From Posidonia oceanica (Eukaryota > Streptophyta > Magnoliopsida > Alismatales > Posidoniaceae), in the NCBI GenBank assembly GCA_037176725.1, contig JAZBRS010000020.1, positions 86,994,001 through 87,058,000 on the forward strand: a stretch of 64,000 nt of DNA, written 5' to 3'. Below, piece by piece: positions 35,840-49,214 of this stretch. Both the position numbers and the translations under genes were made by a program. Under the pieces are notes generated by a model. The model worked only from the letters and a program-made list of their open reading frames with translations, did not search any database and was not told the origin of the DNA. The number at the start of each line of letters is the position of its first letter. The stretch's first letter is position 1.

Positions 35840-37510
35840 TTGTAATGATCCCAATGTCGTTACCTCGCAACCTAGCTACCATTTTTTTTTTTATCTTATT
35901 AGCATTCATGAACTACAGAACTAAATTCTCACAATTGCTGTAAAGCAAAAATAAAATAAACATAAATAACTTACTTACCCAGGACCCTTGATGTGTGGTA
36001 GTGTGACTCCTTTCCTACTTGCACTAGCAACTCCAGCTCCTATCCTACACCTGCCAAAAATAGAAACGAAGCACACGTGAGCGACCACTTAATAGGTCAC
36101 CCACCACACAGCACAGCTCAATAAACAACGTCGAGGGAACAGGCGTAACAACGCCACAAGCAAACAAACATAGGCATCTCTCATGGATGCCACAGCTGGG
36201 CACACATCAATGCTCTTAAAACAAACCACTAAAAACATACCTTTGAAATCATCTTTTCTCTTTTCATTTCAAAACCATATGCATGTTCTTTTCAAAATCT
36301 TTATGCATACTTGAAATTACCACACTAGCCAAATCAAGCCCCAAAACACATGATCTGGTCCATCACACTCCTAGTGCAGACTAGACAACCAACCGTGTCT
36401 GAACATTCTCAATAGCATTCAGAACACACACACACAACACAACAAACACCAAAACACAAAGCCAGCGTTGAGACACTGCTCAGCCAAACCAATGCGCCTC
36501 ACTAGCGCAAGACCTACGCGCCATAGACGGGGCCACAAGCACAACAGCCACACACACAAACAAAGCGTCATCACTCGGGCCCAAGCGAGACACCTAGCCA
36601 CAAGCAGTCCACTAAGGCACTACCATGGTGTCCCTACACTGCTACGGTCGACCACCCTATCGAGGGGTGAACCGTCCCAGCCAACAAGCCTCAATAGGTG
36701 CTATCTCTCAGCCGGACACCACAGGGTACGCCCTCTAAGTGCCCTGACTCAGTGCTCCAAACCCTTGGGGCTCCTCACCCCCAGGCTCAGTTCACACCAA
36801 GCAGTCTCAATACCCATACCAATTAGGGTATCACGCTCGGCTACTCAGAGGTCTCATACCCCCCATGTCCGCTGCCACGATACACTATGTACAGTTAGTA
36901 CCCCAGGTCCTCGACACTCGGAACAAGCGGAGTGTCATACCTCCAAGTCTAGTTGGTACCCCCAACCCACGGACCTCAACCTCGGCTTCGTGAACGACAA
37001 TCAAAGAGTATCATACCTCCAAGATCCGACGAACACTTACCCCAGCATCTTGGTCTCAGGACCTCAACCTAGGCAACGCGCCCGACCAACCAGGGATGTC
37101 ATCACATCCCCTGATGCCGTTGAGACGTCCCTCCAGTATCTAGGTCCACCACACACAGAAAACACCGAAAAACTCTTTCAAAAACCTTTGCCAAACCCAT
37201 GCATTTCCTTTTCAAAACTCTTTTCATAAATCATTTCGAAATCCTTAAAAGACAACTCAAAATACCTCAAAAATGCCGCACCAAGCACAGCACAAAACCA
37301 CGAGCTGAAAGCACAGCACAAAACACAGCCTCGACAGCTTCTCTGTCGAATCTAGAATCACATTTCAACACACAACAAACAGAGAAACAATGGCAACTTC
37401 TAGGCATATCATTCACCCAGGAGATGCCCACTAGAAGCAAAGCATCGGTCCCGAAGTGCCAATGAACTTACGAGACCGAACACCACAAAAACAACATCTA
37501 GAACACTAAG
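35840..37510. repeat. GC-rich block, probable retroelement remnant (second copy)
   Basis: Counterpart of 11359-13030, with higher divergence than the coding region. A 253-codon plus-strand frame (36468-37229) is open here but interrupted in the first copy, has no domain and has a biased composition, so it is not called as a gene. Confidence 0.4.
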
Positions 37511-40500
37511 ATCTGGTACCAAGATCTAATTCTAAGATTAACATATTCCCTAATGTCTGTCTATACCAATTAGGGAAAACCTTAGCAATTCTAGGTTATT
37601 TAGTCATTTAATTTCCAACCCTAGCTCAAGTGGGGTCATGCAAATCCATTTTAGGCAATCCCTAATTCTTTCCTAATGATTGACTTAATCCTCATCTTGC
37701 CCTAATGTATTTTATAAAATATCAATCTCTTAAAGAACAAGATTCATTTTCAATCCACAAAATTAGATGCTAAGCATCAACTAGAAACAGGGGAACCACT
37801 ACAGGGTCCGGCTTGGCCAAAATAATCATGAAAACCATTAAACCGTAAGCTAAAAACTATCAAATCTTAATCTAGAAACAACTATCTAACCCTAATCCCA
37901 CATAACTATCAACAATCTTAATATTTAATCTACTAACATGTTTACTTAATTTCACTTTGGATCTAGCATTAGTACAAAAACTACAAAGCTAAAAAACAAT
38001 AAAACCTTAATTTATAGACCATGATCAAACCTTTGTCCGGCATAACTATCAAACCCTTAACTATAAACCACTACCATGCCAATTTATTCAGATTTTTTAA
38101 TTCAACCTTAACATAGAAATAGAAATAGAAATAGAAATAGTTTAAGATTACTCCTAGAAACCACAATTTAATAACAACAATCAACCTAGACAAAGAGAAA
38201 GTTCGACTATAGAGTTGTTTCTTCTCCACAAACATTTATATCCTCTTGTGTTACATGATACATGATAACTACCACACCTTTATTCAGAAACTCTTATCAA
38301 GCCTTAATTCCACATAACTATTAAAACTTAACTGGGATCAAAGTGAGGAAAACAAAGGTAGAAACTGACATCATGAGTAAAGTGTGAGAATTATTTTAAA
38401 GGACCATATTGGGTGGTATAAACCTCCAAATTTCTTCCATGCAACCTCAATTTCTAGCACTTCCAAGTGTGAGGTCATCCAATTTTCAGCATATCAGTGG
38501 ATTATAGACATAAAGAATTGAATACATTTTGTGCATTGACAGCTATGATCTACGAGATGCATAAAGAGAATAATAAATGACTATAATATGTGAGTCATGA
38601 CAAGATGTCATCATCTAATTGTTTTTAAAAATAATGTAGTTTAAAACCAATTTGGTTTCAGTGTTACAAATGAATTTTATAGTACTTATTCTTCATACTA
38701 AGTGAATAAGAATACATATAGTAATTTGAACGATAATAGATATTTTGTACTGATTCATACCTTCAATTATTCACAATATGCTTGCATTCTCTTTGCTTGA
38801 ATTGAAGCATGGCATTCCTAAAGCTCACTATTATAGCCATTCTCAATCCTTGTCATGCATATAACTCGATCAAATCCTTTTGGTACCAAAAAAAAACAAG
38901 TTGAAGGAAGATTATCCCTTCTTGCCTTACCTGATTCTTGATAATATATTCCAATTGATTTGGACATTGTATTGCGTTTAACAAACCTCTGCAAGGTGAA
39001 GTTTCAACTACATTATAATCAAGGATAAAATAATTTGAAGGACCAAACAACATCATATAAAAAATCATTGATTTGGAAAATCGATGTTATTGGTTGATTA
39101 ATTGGCACTGCATTTTGGCGTCCTTACAGCTTAGGCCAAATACACAATTTGAAGTTTTAGAGGCTGATTGATTGGCACTGCACTTTGGCGTCCTTTCGGA
39201 TTAATCATATTATCAGTATCAACGCTTCGACCGAACAAATTAACATTAATAATCAATTTTAGAACTTTGAAAAGATGATGGAAAGAAGTTCTCACACCCA
39301 TCCCAAAAGCAATCACAACACAAACAGAAATGTGATTGTTTAATTCGGAATTAACATGCAATGTGAAGGATAAAAAAGAAGAATATAAGAAAAGACATTT
39401 CAAGACTAAGAACAGAAGAATAAGAAAAATTAATCATACTCTTGTGACTTCACCAAGTTATCCAAGTTCAAGGTGAAAAAGTTGGTTCATAGAGTTGTTG
39501 ATGGAGTAGACACAGTGTTTGACCGGTAGAAGGTGAGAGTGACCAAATATGTCGACCATAGAAAGGTAAAAGACAATGAGATGTATTGGCACAAAAGTGA
39601 AGTTTTGGCCATTCCCTTCTAATTTTGAATACCATGTGCCAAAGTATTTTAGTAAATACTTAATATGGTTTCAAACTTTAAGTTGTGTTTACAATTTTAA
39701 TATTTAATAATATTAAGTGTCTATTGAATTAATTTATATTCTTATTTTGTAGGTAACCTCTTTGATGGAGAGTTTCGTTATTACCAAGATTGTCATTAGT
39801 CCATTCACGGACTACATAATATAGAACAGACTCCACGACTAATTCAGTAAATACTAAAACGTGTGAAAATTTGAAATGTAAGATTTCAAATTTCATAGAA
39901 AAGACAAAGATGGCCAAAAAAGATGTTGAGGGAAAAGACAAAAAATTTGAGATATGAAATTAAGTAAAAAATGTAATATAAGATTACACAAACATACAGA
40001 TGGAACAACAACCGATGTGTAAAAAAAAGGTAAAAACTAAATATATAGGAAGATTCTATGGTATCTTTGGTGTTGTCTCACAAACTTGAAACTACCAATT
40101 AGTAGTTATAATTGTTTATTTGCAACTACAAATCCTACCATCCATATGTTTGAATGAATGATCAAGAATAAATAATTTCAGTGCCCATCAAATTTTTTGG
40201 TACCCTAGTGAGTACCATAGACACACCCAAATATACATCAAGAAAACAAAATACAAGAAAAAACTTCAAACCTATCAAACTTTTACAAATTAAAAAAATG
40301 CAAGCAAGATTAATATTATTAATGTTATACAAATTATATTTTGACTTTAGAATCAATAAAATCATCTAAAATCCATCAAATTGAATATATATTTTTTCCT
40401 CACATAAGGTTTAAAAATTCAACATGTTCCACTCTTCATCAATACTTCCTTCCTCCTTACAATTAAAAAAAACTAAATTTTGGTAATTACTTATGTGGAT

Positions 40501-41060
40501 CAAAATAATTTGAATTTTATCTTTGATCCACCATCACAAAGCAACGAAAAAAATTACATGAATTCACGTAAATTAATTTAACTTATTTATCTTCGATCAC
40601 TATTACAAAATTAAAAAACAATCCTTAAACTTAGCAACAATTGAAGAACACCTCTTCTTCAACTACACATAAAAACCGAGAAGAGACTCTCTACGTCAAT
40701 AAACCCTTCTCAATTAATTTTGGAAAAACTAAAATTGGAAATTATGTTTGTACTATACAAGAATTTGAATTTTAAATTTTGATTGTATGAAAAACAATTT
40801 CAAAATAAAAAAAGAAATGCAAATTTGTTATCAAATCAATACTCTTCCAAAAATAACAACAACACATCCTATTAAAATAGGATCTAAAATGGTTATTGTA
40901 GTAGGTTTATAAGAAATTCAATGTTGGCCTACATTTAGGGAAGAAAATATTACCACCTAGATCTTTGATGGCGTCAAACGTGCTTAACAAACAAACTTCC
41001 TTCTAAAAATTATTTAAATAGTAATAAATAAATCTATTTTTAAAAAACAGCAAGTTGCAA
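37511..41060. other. AT-rich spacer (second copy)
   Basis: Counterpart of 13031-16587, including the direct repeat around 39090-39210. No gene recognised. Confidence 0.6.
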
Positions 41061-41179
41061 ATCTAAGGGTCGATATTTAGGACACTAAATCTAGTAAACA
41101 TGTTACTAATTGATTCGTAGGGTTTCATCATGAATAATTCATATTTATGTATAAGCATGTTGATTTTTGTTTCTTTTAC

Positions 41180-41499
41180 TTAGTTTGTCTCATCATGGAT
41201 AACTTCAAGAGTGTGCCAAGCATTATATGAGGAATTATAATTAGAAATTTTATTAAATTGTTCTTGATTTACAGCACAGAATAAAATCTTTGATGCCATT
41301 TTCTTCTCATCCTCTTTCCAATCTCTATATGGTTTTTCATTAAGAGGGAATTCATTTATAACAATGTCCCATAATTTATAATTGATAAATTTCAAGTAGA
41401 TGATCATCCTACATTTCCAATAGCTATAGTTATTTCCATCAAAAAATGATAGTCTATTTATACTTTATCCTTCTTCAACATTATTGCTCAAAGAAGCCA
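41180..41499 (-). pseudogene. Ty1/copia gag fragment (second copy)
   Basis: Counterpart of 16588-17025, with an ATG at 41499 and the same early TAA. The frame is now closed at 41180, upstream of the KYELFKMKP-type segment, so this copy is more decayed than the first. Confidence 0.8.
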
Positions 41500-41554
41500 T
41501 AATCAAGAAGGCTGTTAAATCTTTCACTCAGATAAACCTTGTTCTGATATCAAT

Positions 41555-42691
41555 TGTTAGATCTATAGACTTCTCTAGAGGGGGTGAATTGAGAATTTAA
41601 AAATTTAGTGATATTAACTCAATTTTAATTACTTTAACTAGGAACAATTATTTGATCATATGATGAATTTGAGAACTCAAGCTAATATATGCAAAGAGAG
41701 GGGATGAGAGATAATGATAATGCTCAAGAATTTATAGTGGTTCGACCAATCCCGGCTTACTCCACTTCTTGAGAATTCCTTGGGACTTTTCTTAAACTAA
41801 TACTTACTTGTCTTGTCAAACCCTTCGCCAAGCCCCGCTCAAATCCATCGTTTGTTGCTCCTCACCGCTTGAGAAGCACTAAGCAATTGGTCTTTAAAGC
41901 AAATTACAACTCGAATATTTTCTACAATCTCCCAAAACACTTTTGGCAATGTGAAAGGATGAGAATGATGCTCTCTTGCTTAAACAGTGGAAATACTAGT
42001 TGGGAAATGCTTGGGAACTTTTCTCACAAGATGGGAATGGAACGCTTGAGTGTTGGATGTTTGTAGGTGAAGATGGGGGTCTATATTTATAGGAAAAAGA
42101 GAGGGAAGGGGTGTTTCTAATATCTATAATTTTCCCCCAACGACTAGTAAATCAGCATACCGAAAATAATTCGGTTGGCCGATTTACTGCTGTTGTTTAC
42201 AACAATCGAGCAATTTGGTAGATTGAAGATGATTCGGTATGCCGTATTGGTTTTCGGTTGTAAACCTTGTACGCCCAGATTTCGGTATACCAAAAATATT
42301 CGGTATGCCGAAATGTTCCCTGAACATATTTCTTGTGATATTTTTAAAGGTGTTTACTTAGGCTATTGGGTTATTCTATATTCCTAGGGTTTTGGGAAGT
42401 TCGGGAGATTTTTACACATTTCCTATGTACATAAAAAGAAAAATTACATCCATAGAATCACAATTGACTTATTTTATTTCATCTATCTTGAATGTCGTCT
42501 TGATTCCTTCTCGAATTTTTCTTGAGATCTTCATGATGACTCATGGATCTTCCTTCATGATACATTTCTTCATCATTCTTCTTGTATCGTCACCTCAGAG
42601 TCCTTTCTTCTTGTTCTTGGATATTCTTCAATTTGTCAAGTTAAATATTTCTCAAAAACCACATTAGCTCAAATAAAATATTTTGATATCA
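41555..42691 (-). mobile_element. Copia 5' LTR with primer site (second copy)
   Basis: 1137-bp counterpart of 17081-18215. The primer binding site lies at about 41541-41552. The inverted words are kept with small changes. The plus-strand end reads TTTTGATATCA where the first copy reads TTTTGTTATCA. Confidence 0.7.
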
Positions 42692-45040
42692 TAAAAACAT
42701 AAATTTGAAGATGTATATTTTCCACAAAAGGCACCATCATCAAGGTCTTGCCAAAGGAACCGTCAAGGCCACTAATCTCAAGAAGGCGACGCCAGCAGAC
42801 GTGATGGAAATCACAGAGGAAGTGGAGATGCTTACGATTTAATGGATGTGGTAGTGGAGATGATTATTTTCAGCAGACGTAGTAGTGGAGATTAGTGAGA
42901 TCCGGAGGCAGATAGTCAAGAGGAGACGGAGGCGACACGCTAACAGGAGACCGACGTCAGGGAAGAGGAGATGGAGGTGGCATCGATTAGAGGGATGAGA
43001 TGGTGGAGAAGGTGATGCCAACGTGGAGGAGATGGAGAGGAGGAGACGACAACAGTAGATGGAAGAGAAGTAAGAGAGGGTAACAGGAGAGTAAAGACTA
43101 GTCAAACGAACACAAGTGCACATAGCACCATCCCAGGTAACAAAAAAGGTAGCGACAACAGCAGGGAAAATTGGGAAGCTCCACCAGTGGTAGCAGTGGC
43201 AGCATCCAACCCCACCACTCCACCTCCAGTTAGCCCCCATTTCTCCCCTTCTTCCTCCTTCACCACCACCCCCATCAGAGCTATCCTCCCCTCCATCTCT
43301 CTATCTCCGATGACGACTCAATCACTGTCCTCCTCCCCAAAACCCGGCATGGATTCTACTACCTCTCTTCCTCCTCCTACTCCTCCCGCTCCACGCCCAA
43401 TTGAGATGTAAGAGCAGCTGCGACCTCGCCCTGGCGTTGTATTATGTCTCGAGGGTTTCATTCATCTTTCAAAGTCGTTTTTAATATGAAGGGTAACTTG
43501 GTTATTTTAGACAAAAAATAAGTGTTTATTTTACAATGTAACCGAACATGATTCTTCACCTGTGCCATAAGTTGTCTACAGTAAAAAAAACACATGTGTT
43601 GGCTTTTCAAAAAACACTAAAAATTGAAAAATCACTACCAAACGCTACCCTAGATTCAAGGATCACCTGCAACTCTCTTGTCTGTATTCACAAACCTCTT
43701 AATTCTTTTTGACACTTGCCAAACCTCTACATATTGAACTGTGGCAACCTTTTAGCTTTGTTCTCCCTCTATAATCTGTTTCTTTCTAGCCATTATCACA
43801 TATATGGGAGCTTATCTAAAACTGCCTAGACCACAATCGAATTTTTTTTTGTTGTTTTTCCAATTTTTAGTTATTTTCTATTTTTTAAGATTTTTTAAAT
43901 ATTTTTTTAGATATTTTCTCCTCATATATTTATGGAACTCTGTGTTTGAGTGCTCCAGCCTTGAGGTCTAATGCATGTGAAGATAAACAAAGAATGCCTC
44001 ACCATCATGAAAATTGTTTTATTTGTTGTTCGAACATCATGTAATCTTTATTTTTTTAATTACTGATCCAAAAAGGGAAGGTCTGTGGTGATCTCCCATG
44101 GCACAATCCAAAAAATATTCGCTTCTAATGACAAGTTTTACAAAATTTATCACGCCCTTAAGAAGTACCTTTATGGAGGTTGATGTGTGATAATCTTAAA
44201 TCATAACAAAACACAACCTTCAATTTTGACAACTTCCCTGGTTTCCTTCTTCATTATTTGCTTCTCTTTGTGAGAAGTAGTAAGACAATTACATAAGCAG
44301 CAGCAACGGTAGCAGCAGAAGGAGGGGAGGATGAGGATGTATTAGAAGAATGTCAAGTAGCAAACTGATTTGAAGAATATGGACAAGATAGAGCATAAGA
44401 TCAAGTAGAGGACCTATCCAAAAATAAAATAAATAGAGAAGAGAAGGATCTTTTAATTGAAAAACAAGAAAAGTAATAGGACTATTAATAGAAGATTAAT
44501 TATTGGACCTATGTAGACTAAATCAGTTGTGTCTTTGTGAGACATGGAGGAAAACCAAATATTAGATAAAGTTCATTTGATAGTGTAAAGTCTAATTACA
44601 TGAGAAATACAAAAAATTTAGAGGAAATATTTATATAAATAATTGGAGGACCACTCATTCATTTATATGCTTATGTTTTTAATCTCACATTGTTTAGAAA
44701 GATATATCCCAAACGGTCTATTATCTTAGAATTCTAGAACATGTGTTCATGAGAACATAAAAAGGAAATAGATGACCACGCATGTATAGACATGGCTGAG
44801 CTTGGATCTTGAGGTTTGTAGAATATTTTGGATTTCCTTCGGTAGTAATTTATTTTGATTATAATCAATTAATATACTTAATTAATTTATTTTTTCATTC
44901 TCTGCCCCTCTCTCTCTCTCTTGTCCTTCGCTTCTCTAAGATCTGTGACGACTTAAATAGCATTTAGGTAGCAAAGAACAAGAAGCAGAATAAAAAGAAA
45001 TATGTTTGCCTTTCACAAGCCAAAAGATCATAATTAGATT
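42692..45040. other. Spacer between copia LTR and bHLH gene (second copy)
   Basis: Counterpart of 18216-20560. The low-complexity frames at 42839-43240 (minus) and 43187-43411 (plus) stay open as in the first copy. No domain is recognised. Confidence 0.5.
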
Positions 45041-45480
45041 ATCCGTCTGGATTAGACAACAAAAGATCTCAAACTACAAACTAAAATTTCTAATGAATGA
45101 TTAGACTTTCAGAAAAAGAACTGATGATCACCAAAATCTAAAATTTCCTCTAATTCAACAGCACAAAGACATAAAAGGAAACTTGTTATTTTTAATTTAA
45201 TATTAGATAGATTATGGAAAAATCTATTTTTTACATTAAATAGATTTTATATCTATAATTTTATAATTATTCTACTTCAACTTACGTATGTATTATCTTG
45301 ATTATTTTACTATCTACTCTTCCAAAATCTCAACCAAATGGATCTTCTGACTACAAACTAAAATTTCTGATGAATGATCAGACTTTCAGAAAAAGAACTG
45401 TTGATCACCAAAATCTAAAATTTCCTCTAATTCCTCAGCACAGAGACATAAAAGGAAACTTGTTATTTTTAATCCAACCC
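45041..45480. repeat. Direct repeat just 3' of the bHLH gene (second copy)
   Basis: Segments at about 45084-45204 and 45359-45480 repeat each other as in the first copy. The repeat therefore predates the large duplication. Confidence 0.85.
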
Positions 45481-45566
45481 ATCCATCACTACCTTCTCTC
45501 TTCTGCCGCTGCTGCTGCCTTTGTGCATTGCAGTGTACAAATCCAAAGCCGCTAGCGGCCAGCAGT

Positions 45567-46979
45567 TCACTTGTCCATGGCAGCAAGAAGTGCTACCTTC
45601 AAACCGTCCTCATCTTGCAACCTGGCAGGTGGCTTTGCCACCAGGTCCTGCAGCATGAGCTCCCCAACGCTCGAAATGCTTGCATGCTGCACCTTCACGT
45701 CCAGATCTCTCAACGCATCCATCACCCTCGCAGACGGGCACCCGCGGTTCACCGACTCCACTCGGATCATCGCCTCCGTCCCCAACATCCTCACCTCCAG
45801 CCTCATCGCCACCGTCGCTGCCTCCGACTTCAGTCCACCTCTGCTCCTCAACGACCCTTTGCTACTGCTACTGATGACAGAAGCTTCCACCTTGGGTGAA
45901 GTAGTATTGGTCTTCTTGACTTCAGTTTCCAGCTCTTCTACTTTGCATTTGAGTTCACTGATGTAGGCAACGGCGTCGGCGAGCAGTGACGCCTTGTCCA
46001 TCCTCGACACGTTGGGGACGACGGACCGGAGCCTGTAGAACCGGTGGTTGAGCTTCTCCCTCCTCTGCCGCTCCGCCTCCACATGGTTCACCGGCACTTG
46101 CCGCCCGTTCACGGCCAGCTTCCTCCCTCGCTTCTTCGCCTGGCGTCTCCCCATCACCAGCGCCCCCCACTCCGAATCCGAATGCTCCGAGTCCACCACG
46201 GCCGCCAATGGGTCCTTCCTGTTCTTCGGGACCTCCTTATCGGCGGTCGTGGACGGAGGCGTAGCAGTGGTGGCAGTAGTTGTCGTGGGTGTCGTAGCGG
46301 TGTCAAGCAGATCTGCAGAGCCAAGAAGGACCTTGGCCTTCTGAACCGTAGCCCAGCTCTCGGCCACCAGCTCCGACGACCCAAGCTCCAGTACCCCTCC
46401 GTTACCGGTGGGGATGAAAGCAAGCGTCTGAACCCCGTACAAATGCGCCTCTCGGGAACGGTCACATCCATACGCCTTGAGTTCGTGGCTCCCACAAAGC
46501 CAGACCGGAGCCCCAGACTCCAGCGCCCGGATGGGAACGCTGTGGTCTCCAGTGACGAACGATCTCGCAGCGGAAAGAGCATAGAACAGCTCTACATCCG
46601 TGATAGTGCCGTTGTTGGTGATGTCGGAGTTGGTGTCGTCGTTGACGAGAGAGCGGACGGATCTGATCTGGGACATCCTGGTCCCTCGGAAATGACCCTC
46701 CCCCCATGAGAGATGGGGGTTGGCGGAGATGCCGGGGATTACGGTGACGGTGATGGAGTTGGAAGTGGAGCGCCAGAAGATGGCGTAAGCCCACCACTCG
46801 GGGCGGGATTGGAGGAGGTATTGGAGGAGGTTCAGGAGGGTGAGGGGTTGGGTTGCAGCTGCACTGGTTGGGATGGGAAAGGATTTGATCATGCTGCAGC
46901 TACTCGTTGTAGATATTGTTGGATACTGCTCGTGGTGGTGGAGGAAAGGATTGGGAGGAGAAGAAGAATAACCTGCCAT
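45567..46979 (-). CDS. MYC2/JAM-type bHLH transcription factor, copy 2
   Basis: Intact 470-residue paralogue of the gene at 21088-22500, with the same domain order: bHLH-MYC_N at about 48-208, bHLH at 297-348, ACT-like region at 389-470. By eye the two proteins differ at 11 positions (H4Y, I43T, S47T, A79T, T85S, Y87N, Q168K, V203E, A217V, D354V, R455Q; copy 1 to copy 2), about 97.7% identity. None lies in the bHLH core, so G-box binding residues are unchanged. Q168K and V203E fall in the region that contacts JAZ repressors in MYC2 relatives. A 7-bp deletion in the purine-rich leader removes the upstream open frame seen in copy 1 and supports the MAG start. Both copies carry the same SINE upstream and the same repeat downstream, so they may share regulation. 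Confidence 0.93.
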   Translation of the reverse strand: MAGYSSSPPNPFLHHHEQYPTISTTSSCSMIKSFPIPTSAAATQPLTLLNLLQYLLQSRPEWWAYAIFWRSTSNSITVTVIPGISANPHLSWGEGHFRGTRMSQIRSVRSLVNDDTNSDITNNGTITDVELFYALSAARSFVTGDHSVPIRALESGAPVWLCGSHELKAYGCDRSREAHLYGVQTLAFIPTGNGGVLELGSSELVAESWATVQKAKVLLGSADLLDTATTPTTTTATTATPPSTTADKEVPKNRKDPLAAVVDSEHSDSEWGALVMGRRQAKKRGRKLAVNGRQVPVNHVEAERQRREKLNHRFYRLRSVVPNVSRMDKASLLADAVAYISELKCKVEELETEVKKTNTTSPKVEASVISSSSKGSLRSRGGLKSEAATVAMRLEVRMLGTEAMIRVESVNRGCPSARVMDALRDLDVKVQHASISSVGELMLQDLVAKPPARLQDEDGLKVALLAAMDK

Positions 46980-47180
46980 TTCTCCCTTCTTTTTAATGAT
47001 TATTGTTATGTCAGGACAAGAGAAGTGAAGAATGAAGATGGTGATGGAGAGGGGAGAGGAGTATAGGACCAGAAGTGGAATAAGTCATCATTGAACTTAT
47101 TCACATTGTATTTAATGTTGTCTAAGTTACATTTGTACATATACTTCTTCTTTTTCATACTCTTCGTTGAATTCTTCTTC

Positions 47181-47404
47181 ATTTTTTTTTTTTTTTTTGC
47201 TAACGAGGAATCTGACAGAGTTGGCCCACTAGTAAACCCCAAGTCAGGGTGTGACCTTGCAACCGTTGCAACCACGTAAGTCTAGGTAAACAGCCTAGGT
47301 GGGAAAAATCCCTAAAAATCTACATGGCTAGGGGGTCGAATCTGAGACCTTTAGGAATAAGAAGACCCCTACAGTGCCAACTGCACTATGGGTCCTTCCC
47401 ATTG
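47181..47404 (-). mobile_element. tRNA-derived SINE upstream of bHLH copy 2
   Basis: Counterpart of 22708-22929, here with a perfect 13-bp target duplication TGAATTCTTCTTC (47168-47180 and 47405-47417) and a longer A tail on the minus strand. The perfect duplication confirms that this is an insertion rather than a tRNA gene. Confidence 0.85.
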
Positions 47405-47465
47405 TGAATTCTTCTTCTTGTTCTTCTTCCTCTTCTTGCATTTGTGTTGGAGGAGCTTGAGTAGA

Positions 47466-48356
47466 AGAAGATGCACCAAGTTTACATCCACGTCGCTTTC
47501 TTGAACAATTGACTTCAAACAAGATTTGAGCAGTTATACCATTGACAATATTCAATAAATGGTTTTTTTCGAGCATCAATACGGTAATAGTTCAAAATAT
47601 AGGTAATAAGGCTACTCTACCAAAGGTGAGTTCTTTTGGTAGCTATAAAATAAAGTACATAATTTGCCTAATTCACATTTATTTGCCAACTATTGGATAT
47701 GCCATCTTAGCTGATGCTAGTGTGAATTAATCCCTACGACTCTCCTTTTATTATAAATTAAATCTATTGATTTTATCTACAATTCTAGCTATTGGAGTCA
47801 ATTCATTTGTTATCAAAGGAACACACTCTTCATTGGGATTCTTAAAAAGAGCATTACTCACATCTTTTTTATTCCACAATTCTTCTATCCTAGTCGATCA
47901 TATGTCTAATCCATACAAAGTAATTCCTAAAACTCTACAAATTACTTACTCATCAATTTTCATTTAGACATTATAAACATACGAAGAATGACCATAATTT
48001 GATCCTATTTCAAAATTTGCATAAAAAAGAGGAACGACTTTGTTATAGTATGGAACGTTGATTCCAAAGAATAGTAATTGAGTCAAACCTTGGAAATAAA
48101 AGAGTTCCTTGATTTCAACTGTAAATATGTCAAGATAGTCGAACTTCATCGGCAAGCCTTCGTAGACCTTCCTATTTCAAAGATCAATGTATGTCTCCTC
48201 CACTTTGGAACTCCAAAAGAGGAAACACTATTCTTGAGTGGAGTAGTGACGAGGTTGGCCATCATCCACCTTGACGTTGGCTTGGGTTTAGGACGTTGAA
48301 GCCGTTGGACGTCCCTTCTTAGAGGGTCGGTGAGCATGCATCTTCTTTGGGGCCAT
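47466..48356 (-). pseudogene. Decayed plant transposon-type protein gene (second copy)
   Basis: Counterpart of 23000-23890, starting at an ATG at 48356, with the ELFYFQGLTQLLFFG and FYANFEIGS segments and the same kind of stops. Confidence 0.55.
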
Positions 48357-48521
48357 TGGAAGAGTTGAAGAGTATGGGAGAAGCAAAGGAGAAAAGGATA
48401 AGGAAACTTGGAGAGATGAATTCAAAGGAAGAGAGAATGCAGACAGCTAAGGTGGTGGCCATATAACAAACTGTAGGAAATATTTGTGAATTAGTAGACC
48501 ACCATTTTAATAAATCTAATG

Positions 48522-49213
48522 CTACGTTCGGTATGTTGGAATGAGAATACATTTGAATGGAATAAACTTTAGAATGGAATTATAATGGAAATGAAATGGA
48601 ATGAAGTAGTTTTATTCCATTATTGTGTTTGGTACGCATTCAAAAAATAGAATGGAATTGACAGACAACTCATTTCCACTGTTTGGTACATAAGAATAGA
48701 ATCAGAATGAAATGCAACATAACACTACTTCTTCTTGGTTGTCTGATGTGGATATGGCTAAATTGGATGATGGATTTTCTAGATCTCACTTGAAGCCTTT
48801 TGGAGGCATAGGAAAGAGGCAACTGGAGGAGCACAGTTGTTGGAGGAGCACAAGGAGCACGTCAGAGTAGCATGTCTTAGGAAGGAGGAGGGTGGAGGCG
48901 TCGGAAGAGCACGGGAGGGGTGGAGGGTGAAGGTGCAGGAGGAGGATCACGGGAGGAGAGGAGGAGGGTGGAGGCGTTGGAGGACCACGAGAGGGGCAAA
49001 GGAGGGTGGAGGCACAAGAGGAGGACCACAAGATTGAGGAGGGTGAAGGCATAGGAGGAGGACCACAGGAGAGGAGTGTGGAGGCCATTTCTTCCCCAAT
49101 GGAATAGGAATCAAATTCCTTGCGTATCATTAAGAAATAAAATTCCTATGTTGAGTGGGAATTTTATTCCCAAGGGAATGGCTATTCTCACCCTATTTTT
49201 ATATCAAACGTAG
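48522..49213. mobile_element. TIR element with shortened GA minisatellite (second copy)
   Basis: Counterpart of 24056-24846: starts CTACGTTCGGTATG and ends ATATCAAACGTAG. The internal GA-rich repeat (48876-49085) is about 100 bases shorter. Confidence 0.6.
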
Positions 49214-49214
49214 G

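Noticed and set aside
36468..37229. 253-codon plus-strand frame
   Set aside because: No recognisable domain, odd composition, located in a GC-rich repeat block, and interrupted in the first unit.
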